Translations under genes and position numbers: made by a program
Notes under the pieces: model-generated
What the model saw: the letters and a program-made list of their open reading frames with translations, nothing else
The model's database searches: none
Told to the model about the DNA's origin: nothing
Source of the DNA: an uncultured Alphaproteobacteria bacterium
GTDB lineage: Bacteria > Pseudomonadota > Alphaproteobacteria > Micropepsales > Micropepsaceae
NCBI GenBank assembly: GCA_903857685.1
Contig: CAIOFO010000010.1
Location: 1-64,000, forward strand
Reading direction: 5' to 3'
Length of the DNA: 64,000 bases
Part shown: positions 39,538 through 51,126 of the stretch, one piece after another
How positions within the stretch are numbered: position 1 is the stretch's first letter
Layout of the letters: the number at the start of each line of letters is the position of its first letter

Positions 39538-40149
39538 ATGCTGAAACAAATCCGTCCCGCCCTTTTGATGATCGTGCTGTTCACGATCCTCACCGGCCTG
39601 ATCTATCCGCTGGGAATGACCGGGCTGGGCCAATTGCTGTTTCCGCATCAGGCGGGTGGCAGCCTGATTGAAAAGAACGGCAAGGTGATCGGCTCCGAAC
39701 TGATCGGGCAAAATTTCGCCAGCGCCAAATATTTCCACGGCCGGATATCCACCACATCGGAACCCGACCCCAAGGATGCGACCAAGACCATCGCGGTGCC
39801 CTATGCCGCCGACAATTCCTCGGCGTCCAATCTGGGCCCGACATCCAAGGCGCTGATCGCCCGTGTCAAATCGGACACCGCTACGCTGCACGCCGAAAAC
39901 CCGTCCGCGCCGGTGCCGGTCGATCTGGTCACCAGCTCGGCGAGCGGCCTGGACCCGGACATCACGCCCGCGGCGGCCCTATTCCAGGTGCCCCGTGTGG
40001 CCAAGGCCCGCGGTCTTTCCGAACCGGCTGTCCGCCAGCTGGTCGAGAGCCATGTTTCCGGGCGGCTGCTGGGCCTGATCGGTGAGCCGCATGTCAACGT
40101 CCTGAAACTCAATATGGATCTGGACGCCATGCAAGGCAGCCGCGGCTGA
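39538..40149 (+). CDS. kdpC: Potassium-transporting ATPase subunit KdpC
   Basis: [68 protein letters not shown]. Confidence 0.96.
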   Translation: MLKQIRPALLMIVLFTILTGLIYPLGMTGLGQLLFPHQAGGSLIEKNGKVIGSELIGQNFASAKYFHGRISTTSEPDPKDATKTIAVPYAADNSSASNLGPTSKALIARVKSDTATLHAENPSAPVPVDLVTSSASGLDPDITPAAALFQVPRVAKARGLSEPAVRQLVESHVSGRLLGLIGEPHVNVLKLNMDLDAMQGSRG

Positions 40150-40311
40150 GCTAGTGTGTGGGCACGGTTGAGCGAGTCGCTCTCGGTCGTCCTTCCCCCG
40201 GAGGGGCTTTCGGGGCAAGTTGCATTGACGCGCAGCAACCCATTCGAAAATGAGGATGAGGGCGATGAGTAACTATATCCGGCCTGCCGGCAATGTTCCG
40301 CAAACCGGCCG

Positions 40312-41244
40312 GTGTGTTTCTTGAGCGAACCCTGGGGCCAGCCGGGCAACCGGCCGCAGATCAACATCAACAACCTGCCGCGGCATATTAATGTCAACAA
40401 TCTGCCGCGGGGAGCGGCTGGCGCCGGCTTGGCTGTCGTCGTGCTGCTGCTGATCCTGCTTTCCACCTATTTCACCATCGACCAGGGTGAGCGTGGCGTG
40501 ATCCTGCACAACGGCGCCATCGTGGGCGAAGCCGAACCGGGGCTGCATTTCAAGTTGCCGATCATCACCAGCATCGAGAAGATTTCGGTGCAGATTCAAA
40601 AGGAATCTTTTGCCAAGACCGCCGATACCGACGCCCGCATGCAGGCCTATTCCCGCGACCAGCAACCGGCGATCATCGCTCTCTCGGTGAACTATCACGT
40701 CACAGATGCGTCCGCCGTCTATGCCCAGTACGGCTCGCTGGCAGGCATGGAAGCCCGGGTGATCAACCCGAAGGCCTATGAGCAACTGAAGAATGTCTTC
40801 GGCCAGTTCGACGCCGCCGATGCCATCCAGAAACGCGCTTCCCTGAATGCGGAAGTTTATGCCGCGATCCGCGGCGCGGTGCGCGGGCCGGTGGTGATTG
40901 ACAGCGTTCAGATCGAGGACATTTCCTTCTCTCAGCAATACGAAGCCGCCGTCGAAGCGCGCATGCAAGCCATCGTCAAGCAGCAGCAGGCCGAAGCGGA
41001 CAAGCAGAAGCGCATCATAGATGCCGACGCCGCCGCCTATGAAGTGAAGGCGGCGGCGGATGCCCAGGCGCACCAGATCGAGGTGCAGGGCGCCGCCGAG
41101 GCCGGTGCGATCAAGGCGCGTGGCGACGCCCTGCGCGACAATCCCGGTCTGCCGACGCTGGTCGCGGCAGAAAAATGGAACGGGGTGTTGCCGACCACGA
41201 TGGTTCCGGGCAATGCGTTGCCGTTTCTGAACCTCGCGAAATAA
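40312..41244 (+). CDS. SPFH/Band-7 (prohibitin/HflC-like) membrane protein
   Basis: TM helix then FTIDQGERGVILHNGAIVGEAEPGLHFKLPIITSIEKISVQIQKESF and Ala/Lys-rich coiled coil (QQQAEADKQKRIIDADAAAYEVKAAADAQAHQIEVQGAAEAGAIKA). Confidence 0.85.
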   Translation: MCFLSEPWGQPGNRPQININNLPRHINVNNLPRGAAGAGLAVVVLLLILLSTYFTIDQGERGVILHNGAIVGEAEPGLHFKLPIITSIEKISVQIQKESFAKTADTDARMQAYSRDQQPAIIALSVNYHVTDASAVYAQYGSLAGMEARVINPKAYEQLKNVFGQFDAADAIQKRASLNAEVYAAIRGAVRGPVVIDSVQIEDISFSQQYEAAVEARMQAIVKQQQAEADKQKRIIDADAAAYEVKAAADAQAHQIEVQGAAEAGAIKARGDALRDNPGLPTLVAAEKWNGVLPTTMVPGNALPFLNLAK

Positions 41245-41376
41245 AGGCATATGCGCCGCAAGAGGCCGTCAGCCGGGGCGGCAAAGTACAGGGTGGCGGA
41301 ATAAAATGGCAACATGGCTTCATAAATTGGACCTGACGCCATGCACAGCAAGCGGCGGCTGAGCTAATGTTGCGGG

Positions 41377-44082
41377 ATGACTGAGCGAATTTCCCAGGAA
41401 CGTCCCTCACCGGATGCTCTCTTGGAGCAGGCCAGAAAGGAGGGACGCGGCAAGCTCCGCGTTTTTCTGGGCGCCGCTCCGGGCGTGGGCAAGACCTTTG
41501 AAATGCTGACCCAGGGGCGACGCCGGCGGCTGGAAGGCACCGATGTGGTCATTGGTGTGGTGGAAACCCACGGCCGGCAGGAGACCGAAGCCCTGACAAA
41601 GGGCTTTGAGAGCATTCCCAAGAAGCGCGGTCTTTACAAAGGCCGCGTGGTCGCGGAAATGGACCTTGACGCCATTCTCCAGCGCAAACCGGAGCTGGTC
41701 CTGGTGGACGAGCTTGCCCATACCAATGTCGAGGGCAGCCGGCATCCCAAGCGCTACCTCGATGTGGAAGAGATTCTGGATGCCGGCATTGACGTTTTCA
41801 CCACCGTCAACATCCAGCACATCGAAAGCCTGAATGACGTCATTGCCCAGATCACGCGCATCCATGTGCGCGAGACCGTGCCGGACGCCATCCTGGACGA
41901 AGCCGATGAAATCGAGCTGGTCGATCTGACGGCGGAAGACCTGCTCAAGCGGCTTCGTGAAGGCAAGGTTTATGTCAAGGCGCAGGCGGAGAGGGCGCTG
42001 AGCCATTTTTTCTCGCCCGGCAATCTGACGGCATTGCGCGAGCTTGCCCTGCGCCGGGTCGCCCAGCATGTCGACCGCGACATGGTGGACTACATGCAGG
42101 CGCACGCCATCGGCGGTCCATGGCCCGCCAGCGAACGCATCCTGGTCTGCATCAGCGAACAGCCCAGCTCTGCCGAACTGGTGCGCCGTGCGCGCCGCGT
42201 CGCCGACGCCCTGAAGGCGGAATGGACCGCGCTCTATATAGAAAGTGCCCGGCACGCGACCTTGAGCGAGGCTGACAAGGACCGGGTCGCCGATACGCTG
42301 CGGCTGGCGCAGCGCCTCGGTGGCCAGACGGCATCCTTGCCCGGCCGCAATATCGCGGAGGCAATCCTAGCATTCGCCCGCCGGAATAACGTCACCCAGA
42401 TCATCATCGCCAAATCGGACAGGCCGCTATGGTTTGAGCTGCTCCATGGTTCGGTGGTGCGCGATCTTTTCCGCAACAGCGGCGCCATCAGCGTCACCGC
42501 AATCGCCCCGCGCGGCGCGGCGATTCCCGCCAAAAGCGTCAAGACCGCCGTCCGTTCCGAGGGGACCGGCTGGCGCGGATACCTGATCAGCGCGCTGGCC
42601 GTGACCGGCACCATCGGCATCGCCTGGGTTATCAACGCCTTTTCCGCCCAAGCCCTGGGCAGCCTGGGAATGATTTTCCTGGTGCCGGTGCTGATCAGCG
42701 CAGTATTTTTCGGGCGCAGGGTCGCCTTTGTCACCGCGATCCTGAGCGTGATGGCCTATAATTTCTTCTTCCTTCCTCCGCTTTATACTTTCACCATTGC
42801 CGACCCGAACAACTGGCTGTCGTTCGGCGTCCTGCTATTCGTGGGTATTTTTGCAGGCAATCTCGCGGCACGGGTGCGGGTTCAGGCCGATCTTGCGGCT
42901 GCGCGGGCAACCGCCATGACCGAGCTATATCGCTTCACGGGGAAGCTGGCGGGAATTGCCCGCCTCGACGATATCTTGTGGGCTGCCTCCTTTCAGATCG
43001 CATCCATGCTGAAAGCCAATGTGGTGATCCTGTTACCCAACCCCGCGACCAAGAACCCGGAAGTCCGCGCCGGTTATCCACCGGAGGACGAGCTGGACGC
43101 ACAGGACCTTGCCGCGGCGGCCTGGAGCTGGGGCCATGGCCAGCCCGCCGGCCGCCACGCCGAGACCTTGCCCGGCGCCAAGCGGCTATTTCTGCCCATG
43201 CGCACGGGAGAAGGCATTGTCGGCGTCGCCGGTCTGCTGCGCCAGGATGAACGCTCGCTGTTCACGCCGGATGAAAGACGGCTGCTCGATGCCTTGCTGG
43301 ACCAGACGGCGCTGGCCATCGAGCGCTCGACACTGGTCGAACGGGCGGACGAGGCGCAGGTGCTGGCCGAGGCGGACAAGCTGCGGGTGGCAATGCTGAC
43401 GTCACTGTCGCACGATTTGCGCACGCCGCTTGCATCCATACTCGGCGCGGCCACCACGCTGATTGCGGGCCAGAATCTTTACGACGTCAAGCAGACCGGC
43501 GAACTGCTTGACACCATAAGGGAGGAAGCCGAGCGCCTGGACCGCTTTGTCGGCAATCTTCTCGACATGTCGCGGCTGGAGGCGGGCGTTCTGGGCGCCA
43601 AACCGGAAAGCGTAGATGTCACCGATCTGGTGGAAACCGCCACCAAGCGCCTGGCCCGCCGTTTGTCGGGGCACAGGCTGGAATTGAATTTTCCTCCCGA
43701 TATCCCGCTTGTGTCGGCCGACACTCTGCTTCTGGAACAGGCCATCTTCAACCTGTTGGACAATGCGGTAAAATATGCGCCGGCTGGAACCGCCATCCGC
43801 TTGCAGGCGCACCGCATGGAATCCAAGGTCATCCTGACAATCGCGGACGAAGGACCGGGAATTCCTCCGGAGGCGTTGACGCATATCTTCGACAAATTTT
43901 ATCGCGCCAAGGCGGCGGATAGCCGTGTCGCCGGAACAGGGCTGGGCCTGGCGGTGGCGCGCGGTTTTGTGGAGGCCTTCGGGGGCAGCCTGGACGCCGC
44001 CAACCGCGCCGATCGCAGCGGCGCAATCATGACCATTACCCTTCCCATCGCGACCGAACCGGGATCCGCTCATGGCCGCTAA
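41377..44082 (+). CDS. kdpD: Osmosensitive K+ channel sensor histidine kinase KdpD
   Basis: GKLRVFLGAAPGVGKTFEMLTQGRRRRLEGTDVVIGVVETHGRQET; VDELAHTNVEGSRHPKRYLDVEEIL; four TM segments; HATPase_c. Confidence 0.96.
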   Translation: MTERISQERPSPDALLEQARKEGRGKLRVFLGAAPGVGKTFEMLTQGRRRRLEGTDVVIGVVETHGRQETEALTKGFESIPKKRGLYKGRVVAEMDLDAILQRKPELVLVDELAHTNVEGSRHPKRYLDVEEILDAGIDVFTTVNIQHIESLNDVIAQITRIHVRETVPDAILDEADEIELVDLTAEDLLKRLREGKVYVKAQAERALSHFFSPGNLTALRELALRRVAQHVDRDMVDYMQAHAIGGPWPASERILVCISEQPSSAELVRRARRVADALKAEWTALYIESARHATLSEADKDRVADTLRLAQRLGGQTASLPGRNIAEAILAFARRNNVTQIIIAKSDRPLWFELLHGSVVRDLFRNSGAISVTAIAPRGAAIPAKSVKTAVRSEGTGWRGYLISALAVTGTIGIAWVINAFSAQALGSLGMIFLVPVLISAVFFGRRVAFVTAILSVMAYNFFFLPPLYTFTIADPNNWLSFGVLLFVGIFAGNLAARVRVQADLAAARATAMTELYRFTGKLAGIARLDDILWAASFQIASMLKANVVILLPNPATKNPEVRAGYPPEDELDAQDLAAAAWSWGHGQPAGRHAETLPGAKRLFLPMRTGEGIVGVAGLLRQDERSLFTPDERRLLDALLDQTALAIERSTLVERADEAQVLAEADKLRVAMLTSLSHDLRTPLASILGAATTLIAGQNLYDVKQTGELLDTIREEAERLDRFVGNLLDMSRLEAGVLGAKPESVDVTDLVETATKRLARRLSGHRLELNFPPDIPLVSADTLLLEQAIFNLLDNAVKYAPAGTAIRLQAHRMESKVILTIADEGPGIPPEALTHIFDKFYRAKAADSRVAGTGLGLAVARGFVEAFGGSLDAANRADRSGAIMTITLPIATEPGSAHGR

Positions 44083-44767
44083 ATTGCCCAAGATACTGAT
44101 CGTGGATGACGAACCGCAGATATTGCGGTTCCTTCGCGCCAGCCTGCCGCCTCACGGATATGAGTGTGTCGAGGCCGGTTCGGGTAGCCAGGCCATACGG
44201 ACTTTTGCGGCCGAACGCCCCGACGCGGTCATTCTGGATCTGGGTTTGCCCGATCAGGACGGATTTGCGGTGATCCAGGCCATTCGCGCCAATGCGCTGA
44301 CGCCGATCATCGTGCTATCCGCGCGCAGCGACGTCGAAGGCAAGGTCAGGGCGCTGGAACTTGGCGCGGATGATTATGTCACCAAGCCCTTCGATATGGC
44401 GGAATTGCTGGCCCGCCTGAAAGCGGGATTGCGCCACGGCCTGCAGGCGGTGGGTGAAGCGCCGGTTTTTCGCTCCGGTCCCCTGGCCGTGGACTTGGTC
44501 AATCGCCGGGTCATGCTCGACGACAATGAAGTCCACCTGTCGCCGAAGGAATACAGCCTTCTGCGCTTTCTTGTGGCGCATGCCGGCAAGGTGGTGACGC
44601 ACCATCAGCTTCTGAAGGAAGTGTGGGGTCCGGCCCATGTCGAGGATGTGCAATATCTGCGTGTTCTGATGCGCCAGCTGCGGCAGAAAATCGAACCCGA
44701 TATCGCCGTGGCGCGGCTCCTCGTCACCGAGCCAAGTGTGGGCTATCGCCTGCTCGTCCAGCCATAG
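44072..44767 (+). CDS. kdpE: Response regulator KdpE (OmpR family)
   Basis: ILIVDDEPQILRFLRASL, SARSDVEGKVRALELGADDYVTKPFDMAELLARL, winged helix; overlaps the kdpD 3' end. Confidence 0.94.
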   Translation: MAAKLPKILIVDDEPQILRFLRASLPPHGYECVEAGSGSQAIRTFAAERPDAVILDLGLPDQDGFAVIQAIRANALTPIIVLSARSDVEGKVRALELGADDYVTKPFDMAELLARLKAGLRHGLQAVGEAPVFRSGPLAVDLVNRRVMLDDNEVHLSPKEYSLLRFLVAHAGKVVTHHQLLKEVWGPAHVEDVQYLRVLMRQLRQKIEPDIAVARLLVTEPSVGYRLLVQP

Positions 44768-44770
44768 CCG

Positions 44771-46006
44771 TCAGGCGGCACGCGCCAGCCGATGGGCGTC
44801 CCAGACGATCAGCAAGGCGCCGACCAGCTTCTCCATCATCGCATCGCTATGCACAGGCGAGGGCGTGAAACGCAGTCTTTCGCTGCCTCGCGCCACGGTG
44901 GGGTAATTGATCGGCTGCACATAAATGCCGTGATCCGCCAGCAGCATGTCGGACACCGATTTGCACATTGCCGCATTGCCGACGAACAACGGCACGATGT
45001 GGCTGGGGCTCTCCATCACGGGCAGGCCGGCCTCACGCATCAGGCGTTTGAGACGGGCGGCGCGTTCCTGCAGGCGCTGGCGTTCCGCGTCGCCGGATTT
45101 CAGGTGCCGGATGCTGGCTAGGGCGCCCGCGGCAATCGCCGGCGCCAGGGAGGTGGTGAAGATAAAGCCGGGCGCGAAGGAGCGGATGCAATCCACGATT
45201 TCGGCCGAGGCGGCAATATAACCGCCCATCACGCCGAAAGCCTTGGCCAGGGTTCCTTCCACGATATCGATCCGCGCCATGGCGCCGTCGCGCGCCGCCA
45301 CGCCGGCGCCGCGCGCGCCGTACAAGCCGACGCCATGCACCTCGTCAATATAGGTCATGGCGCCATATTTTTCGGCCAGATCGCAGATCGCGCCCGCCGG
45401 CGAAAAATCCCCGTCCATGGAATAGACCGATTCAAAGGCGATCAGCTTGGGCTGGGCGGGATTGGCGCTTTCCAGCAATTCCTCCAGATGCGCCATGTCA
45501 TTGTGGCGGAAGACGCGCTTGACCGTGCCGCCATGGCGGATGCCTTCAATCATCGAGGAGTGATTTCGCTCATCGGAAAAGACGATCAGCCCCGGCAGCA
45601 ATTTCGCCAGCGTCGCCAGGGTGGCATCGTTGGAAACATAGCCGGAGGTGAAGAGGAGCGCGGCCTCCTTGCCATGCAGATCGGCCAGTTCCTGCTCCAA
45701 CTGGACATGGTAATGCGTCGTGCCGGAGATATTGCGGGTGCCGCCGGACCCGGCGCCCACCGTGTCCACGGCCTCATGCATGGCCGCGAGGACCTTGGGA
45801 TGCTGGCCCATATTGAGATAGTCGTTGCTGCACCAGACCGTTATCGGGCGGCCGCCCGCATCGGCATAAAGCCCCGCCCGGGGAAAGGCGCCGCGTTCGC
45901 GCATGATGTCGGCGAAGACGCGGTAACGGCCCTCGCGCCGCAATGTCGCAAGCGCATCTTGAAAGTGGTTGCGCCAGCCATTCGTCTTGCTCTCGGGAAG
46001 GTTCAT
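44771..46006 (-). CDS. hemA: 5-aminolevulinate synthase
   Basis: [94 protein letters not shown]. Confidence 0.96.
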   Translation of the reverse strand: MNLPESKTNGWRNHFQDALATLRREGRYRVFADIMRERGAFPRAGLYADAGGRPITVWCSNDYLNMGQHPKVLAAMHEAVDTVGAGSGGTRNISGTTHYHVQLEQELADLHGKEAALLFTSGYVSNDATLATLAKLLPGLIVFSDERNHSSMIEGIRHGGTVKRVFRHNDMAHLEELLESANPAQPKLIAFESVYSMDGDFSPAGAICDLAEKYGAMTYIDEVHGVGLYGARGAGVAARDGAMARIDIVEGTLAKAFGVMGGYIAASAEIVDCIRSFAPGFIFTTSLAPAIAAGALASIRHLKSGDAERQRLQERAARLKRLMREAGLPVMESPSHIVPLFVGNAAMCKSVSDMLLADHGIYVQPINYPTVARGSERLRFTPSPVHSDAMMEKLVGALLIVWDAHRLARAA

Positions 46007-46037
46007 GGCGTCCTGTCCTTGCCTGTCCATATTGCAA

Positions 46038-47384
46038 CTATACCGAAACGGAATGCCGGACCTGCCCGGCATCGAGATACTGGTCGAAGGCGGCGCAAAC
46101 CAGCCTGACGGCGGACCGCCATTGCGGTTTTACCGTGACTTTCGCGCCCTTGATCGCGACCATTCCCTCTTCTTCGATGGGCGCGAGCCGCCGCAGCGAT
46201 TCGGCGAAAATAACCGGCGTGCGTCCGAACATCGCCGCGACATCGGCTAGGTCGACTTCCAGGTCACACATCAGCCGTTCGATCACATGACGATGCATGC
46301 GGTCATTGTCAGTAAGGGCGATGCCGCGGGCGACGGGAAAATTCCCGGCCTCCAGCGCGCCGCGCCAGGCGGGCACTTGGGGATGGTTCTGCGCATATCC
46401 CTGGGGCAGCGAGCCGATGGCCGATGCGCCAAGCCCGATCAGGATCGGCGCGCTGTCTGTGGTGTAGCCCTGGAAGTTGCGCGAAATGCTGCCATCGGCC
46501 GCGGCACGGGCGAGTGAATCGTGCGACTTGGCGAAATGGTCAAGGCCGATCGCGGCATAGCCATGGGCGCAGAGAATTTCACGGGCTAGCTCGGCCTGCT
46601 GCAGCCTCAGATCCACGCCGGGAAGAAGTTCCACGGGTATCAATGCCTGGTGCTTCTTGAATTGCGGCACATGGGCATAGCCGAAGACGGCAAAACGATC
46701 CGGATTAAGCCAGAGCGCGAAATCCAGTGTCCGCTCCCAGCTGGCCAGGGTCTGGCGGGGAAGGCCATAGATCAGATCCAGGTTGAGGCTGCTGATCCCC
46801 GCCTCCCGCAGCAATTCGATTGCGTGCGCCGTTTCCTCATCGCTCTGGATGCGGTTGATGGCGTGCTGCACCGCCGGATCGCAATCCTGCAGGCCGATGC
46901 TGGCGCGCGTGACGCCGGCGGCCTTGAGGGCCTGTGCCATGGCGTGGTTGAAGCCGCGGGGATCGATTTCAACGGCAAATTCCGCGTCGGGGAGCACATC
47001 GAAATTCTCCCGCAGGGCGTCGTTGAGCCGGGCGATATCGGCGGTGCTGAGCAGGGTGGGCGAGCCGCCGCCCCAGTGGATATGGGACACGGGCCGGCGG
47101 CCGTTCAGCGCCGCCGACACCATGCCGATTTCCTTGAGCAGCATGTCGCAGTAGCTGCGCACCGGCGAATAGGTGTTAACGGCCGTCGTGTTGCAGCCGC
47201 AGAACCAGCAAAGCGTGTCGCAAAATGGAATATGCAGATAAAGCGAAAGAGGGGCGTTCTCGGGCAGCGTCCCAAGCCAGTCCCGATAGCGCGCGGAATT
47301 TATCCCGGCGTGAAAATGCGGCGCCGTGGGGTAACTCGTGTAGCGCGGCACATTGGCCGAAAGCAGTGGTGATGTCTGTTGCAT
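46038..47384 (-). CDS. hemN: Oxygen-independent coproporphyrinogen III oxidase (HemN)
   Basis: [30 protein letters not shown] radical-SAM motif, [27 protein letters not shown]. Confidence 0.96.
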   Translation of the reverse strand: MQQTSPLLSANVPRYTSYPTAPHFHAGINSARYRDWLGTLPENAPLSLYLHIPFCDTLCWFCGCNTTAVNTYSPVRSYCDMLLKEIGMVSAALNGRRPVSHIHWGGGSPTLLSTADIARLNDALRENFDVLPDAEFAVEIDPRGFNHAMAQALKAAGVTRASIGLQDCDPAVQHAINRIQSDEETAHAIELLREAGISSLNLDLIYGLPRQTLASWERTLDFALWLNPDRFAVFGYAHVPQFKKHQALIPVELLPGVDLRLQQAELAREILCAHGYAAIGLDHFAKSHDSLARAAADGSISRNFQGYTTDSAPILIGLGASAIGSLPQGYAQNHPQVPAWRGALEAGNFPVARGIALTDNDRMHRHVIERLMCDLEVDLADVAAMFGRTPVIFAESLRRLAPIEEEGMVAIKGAKVTVKPQWRSAVRLVCAAFDQYLDAGQVRHSVSV

Positions 47385-47429
47385 GCCGAACTCCCCTGAA
47401 AGGAAGTCAAACAAATTTCGGGGCCAATT

Positions 47430-47497
47430 GGATTGATCCAGATCAAGACTGAAACCTGCGGCAACACGCCCCAATTCCTCTTGATCTGGATCAATCC
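47430..47497. promoter_or_regulatory. Two identical FNR/FixK boxes (47433-47446 TTGATCCAGATCAA; 47481-47494 TTGATCTGGATCAA) in a 19-bp perfect inverted repeat
   Basis: GGATTGATCCAGATCAAGA (47430-47448) and its exact reverse complement TCTTGATCTGGATCAATCC (47479-47497), between divergent hemN and ompW-like genes. Confidence 0.9.
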
Positions 47498-47547
47498 GTT
47501 CGGAGCGGCAGATGATAGCAAGGACCGGTCAACACAGAGGGTGCTTC

Positions 47548-48183
47548 ATGAAGACGAGAATAGCGTTGTTGTCGGTTTTGTTTTTGACGGGCGCGGCTTT
47601 CTCCGCCGGCGCGCAGACCGATTCGTCGGGGGTGGCAGGGTCCTTCCAGGTCCGCTTGCGCGGCGTGGCGGTGATCCCCGATCCGTCGGCGACCATCACG
47701 ATTTCCGGCAAGAATATCGGCGGCACCACGAAGGTGAGCGATTTCCTCGTTCCGGAAGCAGATCTGACCTATTTCCTGACCGACAATATCGGGGTCGAGG
47801 CGATTGCGGCCGTGACCAAGCACACAATCAGCAACAGCGTCGCGGGACGGATTTCCAGCGTGTGGCTGCTGCCTCCAACGGTGACCGCCCAGTATCATTT
47901 CAATCCCAACGGCACCATTCGTCCCTATGTCGGCGCGGGCATCAATTATACCTTCTTCTACGACCACAACAGCGCGCTTCCGGGCATCACCTTCAAGAAC
48001 AATGTCGGCTTTGCGCTTCAGGCGGGTGCCGATGTGCCGGTCGGCGACGGCCCTTATTTCCTGAACGTGGACGTCAAGAAAATTTTCCTGAAAACCTCCA
48101 TCCAGGCCAGCGGCGGCGCCGTGCAGGCGAAGGCCAGCCTTGATCCCTGGCTGCTGGGTCTGGGCGTGGGTATCCGTTTATAG
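47548..48183 (+). CDS. ompW: OmpW family outer membrane protein
   Basis: Signal peptide; SFQVRLRGVAVIPDPSATITISG, YFLTDNIGVEAIAAVTKH, LPPTVTAQYHFNPNGTIRPYVGAGINYTFFYDH, terminal LGLGVGIRL. Confidence 0.92.
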   Translation: MKTRIALLSVLFLTGAAFSAGAQTDSSGVAGSFQVRLRGVAVIPDPSATITISGKNIGGTTKVSDFLVPEADLTYFLTDNIGVEAIAAVTKHTISNSVAGRISSVWLLPPTVTAQYHFNPNGTIRPYVGAGINYTFFYDHNSALPGITFKNNVGFALQAGADVPVGDGPYFLNVDVKKIFLKTSIQASGGAVQAKASLDPWLLGLGVGIRL

Positions 48184-48491
48184 GATAGGGAGGGAACGCC
48201 AGGAAGTGTTGTGCTGCGCACTGATCGCCATATTGCTGTGGCCGCTCGGACTGTTCGCGGTGGATGCACGATCACGCAAGGCCGGCGCGTCCGGCACGCC
48301 CGATTGCTGCCAACCCCGCCGTTGGCCTGTTGCCGCTGCGGCGGGAACGATAGCCGTCATGGCGATTCTTATAGGTATTAGTCCCTATTGGTTTCCTGCG
48401 GGCGCGCGTTCCGCAAATGTGATTTTTCATCACATCTGTTTTTTTGTCGCGCCATCCTCCATCGCCGTGGCGGCGGCGAAGCAATAACCGG

Positions 48492-48505
48492 TTGATCGCA
48501 ATCAA
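48492..48505. promoter_or_regulatory. FNR/FixK box TTGATCGCAATCAA upstream of ccoN
   Basis: Perfect TTGAT-N4-ATCAA about 92 bp upstream of the ccoN start. Confidence 0.88.
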
Positions 48506-48596
48506 GGTGAGAGTTTGTCCATCATGCAACAAATATTCAAAGGGATTTCAATGCGCCATGTCATGCCGTTGAAAAATTCAAAGCGCGGGGACCTTC

Positions 48597-50234
48597 ATGC
48601 AAGTGCAAACTGAAACGCCGTGGCGGCTGGATCACATCATCATTCCCCTGATACTTTTTCTGGGGTTTTGCGCCGGCATGGCGGAATGGGCGCGCTCGCC
48701 CGACTGGCGCATGGTCGTCCAGGGCTGGACCTTCGCAGGCTGCATGGCCGTGATCGGCGCCTGGTATATGTGGATGTATTCCGGCCGGGTGCCTGACGAC
48801 GAAAGCGGCCCCTATTGCGACACGGTCGTCAAGGCCGGTGTCGTCGCCGCGATGTTCTGGGGCATTGCCGGCATGCTGGTTGGCGTCATCATCGCGCTGC
48901 AGCTGTCTTTCCCCAACCTGTTCTATTTTCCCGACCTGGCCTGGACGAATTTCGGCCGCCTGCGGCCGCTGCATACGTCGGCGGTGATTTTCGCCTTCGG
49001 CGGAAATGTGCTGATCGCCACCTCTTTTTATGTGGTGCAGCGGACCTGCAAGGCGCGGCTGTGGGGTGGTTCGCTGCCCTGGTTCGTGTTCTGGGGCTAC
49101 AATACCTTCATCCTTCTGGCGGGCACCGGCTATTTGCTGGGAATCACCCAGGCGCGGGAATATGCCGAGCCGGAATGGTATGCCGATATCTGGCTCACCA
49201 TCGTGTGGGTCTGCTACCTGCTGACATTCCTGGGCGCGATCATGAAGCGCAAGGAGCCGCATATCTATGTCGCGAACTGGTTCTATCTCGCCTTCATCGT
49301 GACCATCGCGGTCCTGCATATCGTCAACAATCTGGCGATGCCGGTATCGCTGCTCGGCTCCAAGAGCTACTCGCTGTTTTCGGGCGTCCAGGATGCCCTG
49401 ATCCAGTGGTGGTATGGGCATAACGCAGTCGGCTTCTTCCTGACGGCCGGCTTTCTGGGAATTGTCTATTACTTCATTCCCAAGCGGGCGCAGCGTCCGG
49501 TCTACTCCTACCGCCTCTCCATCATCCATTTTTGGAGTCTGATTTTCATCTATATCTGGGCGGGCCCGCATCATCTTCTCTTCACCGCCCTTCCGGAATG
49601 GGTCCAGACGCTGGGCATGACCTTTTCGATCATTTTGTGGATGCCCAGTTGGGGCGGCATGATCAACGGGCTGATGACCCTGTCGGGTGCCTGGGACAAG
49701 TTGCGCACCGATCCGGTCCTGCGCATGCTGGTGGTCTCGGTGGCGTTCTACGGCATGGCGACCTTTGAAGGTCCGGTCATGTCGATAAAGACCGTCAACG
49801 CGCTTTCGCATTACACCAACTGGACGATCGGGCATGTCCATTCCGGCGCTCTGGGCTGGGTGGGCTATGTCAGTTTCGGCGCGATTTACTGTCTTGTGCC
49901 CTGGCTGTGGAAGAAGAAGCTCTATTCCAACGCCCTGGTGGAATGGCATTTCTGGATTTCGACCCTGGGCATCGTCCTTTACATCACTTCGATGTGGGTT
50001 GCCGGCATCATGCAGGGCCTGATGTGGCGGGCTTATAATGACTACGGCTTCCTGGAATATTCCTTCGTCGAGGTCGTGCAGGCCATGCACCCCTATTACA
50101 TTATCCGCGCCATCGGCGGGGCGATGTACCTGGCGGGCACACTGGTCATGGCCTTCAACCTGTGGCGGACGGTGAGCAACGGCGCTCCGGAAATCTCTCT
50201 TCCCAAAGACATGATCGCGGAGCCTGCCCAATGA
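48597..50234 (+). CDS. ccoN: cbb3-type cytochrome c oxidase subunit I
   Basis: [92 protein letters not shown]. Confidence 0.97.
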   Translation: MQVQTETPWRLDHIIIPLILFLGFCAGMAEWARSPDWRMVVQGWTFAGCMAVIGAWYMWMYSGRVPDDESGPYCDTVVKAGVVAAMFWGIAGMLVGVIIALQLSFPNLFYFPDLAWTNFGRLRPLHTSAVIFAFGGNVLIATSFYVVQRTCKARLWGGSLPWFVFWGYNTFILLAGTGYLLGITQAREYAEPEWYADIWLTIVWVCYLLTFLGAIMKRKEPHIYVANWFYLAFIVTIAVLHIVNNLAMPVSLLGSKSYSLFSGVQDALIQWWYGHNAVGFFLTAGFLGIVYYFIPKRAQRPVYSYRLSIIHFWSLIFIYIWAGPHHLLFTALPEWVQTLGMTFSIILWMPSWGGMINGLMTLSGAWDKLRTDPVLRMLVVSVAFYGMATFEGPVMSIKTVNALSHYTNWTIGHVHSGALGWVGYVSFGAIYCLVPWLWKKKLYSNALVEWHFWISTLGIVLYITSMWVAGIMQGLMWRAYNDYGFLEYSFVEVVQAMHPYYIIRAIGGAMYLAGTLVMAFNLWRTVSNGAPEISLPKDMIAEPAQ

Positions 50235-50959
50235 TCCATGGTTGGTTGGAACGTAACTCAATCCTGCTGCTGATCGGCATCCTGCTCGTGGTCGCCGTCG
50301 GCGGCGCCGTCGAGATCACGCCGCTGTTCTGGGTCAACGGCACCGTCGAGCATATCAACGGCATGCGCCCCTACACGCCGCTGGAGCTGGAAGGCCGCAA
50401 CATCTACACAAGGGAAGGCTGCTATCTGTGCCACAGCCAGCAGATCCGCACCCTGCGCGACGAGGTCGAACGCTATGGCCATTACAGCCTGGCCGCGGAA
50501 AGCGAGTATGATCATCCCTTCCAGTGGGGCTCGGAACGCACCGGTCCCGACCTGGCGCGTGTCGGCGCCAAATATTCCGACGAATGGCACCGGGCGCACC
50601 TGGCCGATCCGCGTTCGGTGGTGCCGGAATCCATCATGCCGCCCTACAAGTTCCTGGCGGAAACGCCGCTGGATTACCGCGACATCCGCGCCATTCTGGA
50701 AGCCAACAGCGATGTCGGCGTGCCTTACAGCAAGGACCAGATCGCCCATGCCAAGGAAGACCTGGAAGCACAGGGAGATCCGAACGCGGAGGGTGTCGGC
50801 GCTTTCCAGAAACGCTATCCCAAGGCGCAGGCGCGCGATTTCGACGGCAATCCGAATCAGATCACGGAAGCCGACGCGCTGATCGCCTATCTGCAAATGC
50901 TGGGTACGCTGGTGGATTTCAAAACCTACCAGGCCGATGCCCCGGAAAACCGGAGATAG
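50231..50959 (+). CDS. ccoO: cbb3-type cytochrome c oxidase subunit II
   Basis: [44 protein letters not shown]; monoheme CYLCH. Confidence 0.97.
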   Translation: MIHGWLERNSILLLIGILLVVAVGGAVEITPLFWVNGTVEHINGMRPYTPLELEGRNIYTREGCYLCHSQQIRTLRDEVERYGHYSLAAESEYDHPFQWGSERTGPDLARVGAKYSDEWHRAHLADPRSVVPESIMPPYKFLAETPLDYRDIRAILEANSDVGVPYSKDQIAHAKEDLEAQGDPNAEGVGAFQKRYPKAQARDFDGNPNQITEADALIAYLQMLGTLVDFKTYQADAPENRR

Positions 50960-50961
50960 CA

Positions 50962-51126
50962 ATGGAAACCTGGACCTTTGATGAAGTTCTGGCCTTCGCC
51001 CAAAGCTGGGGCGCGGTCTATTTCACCCTGATGTTCGTGGTGGTGCTGATTTACGCTTTCTGGCCGAAGAACCAGCCCGGCTTCCAGCGCGCCAAGAACA
51101 TTCCGCTTGATGATGAAGGTGCATGA
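50962..51126 (+). CDS. ccoQ: cbb3-type oxidase subunit CcoQ
   Basis: Small ORF METWTFDEVLAFAQSWGAVYFTLMFVVVLIYAFWPKNQPGFQRAKNIPLDDEGA between ccoO and ccoP. Confidence 0.9.
   Translation: METWTFDEVLAFAQSWGAVYFTLMFVVVLIYAFWPKNQPGFQRAKNIPLDDEGA

Noticed and set aside
48140-48487. Small ORF between ompW and the ccoN promoter
   Set aside because: Overlaps the ompW 3' end; partly hydrophobic but no recognisable family or convincing start. Left unannotated.
48561-50261. 566-aa minus-strand ORF antisense to ccoN
   Set aside because: Shadow ORF exactly covering a highly conserved gene; Asp/His/Gln/Arg-rich low-plausibility sequence with no recognisable motif.
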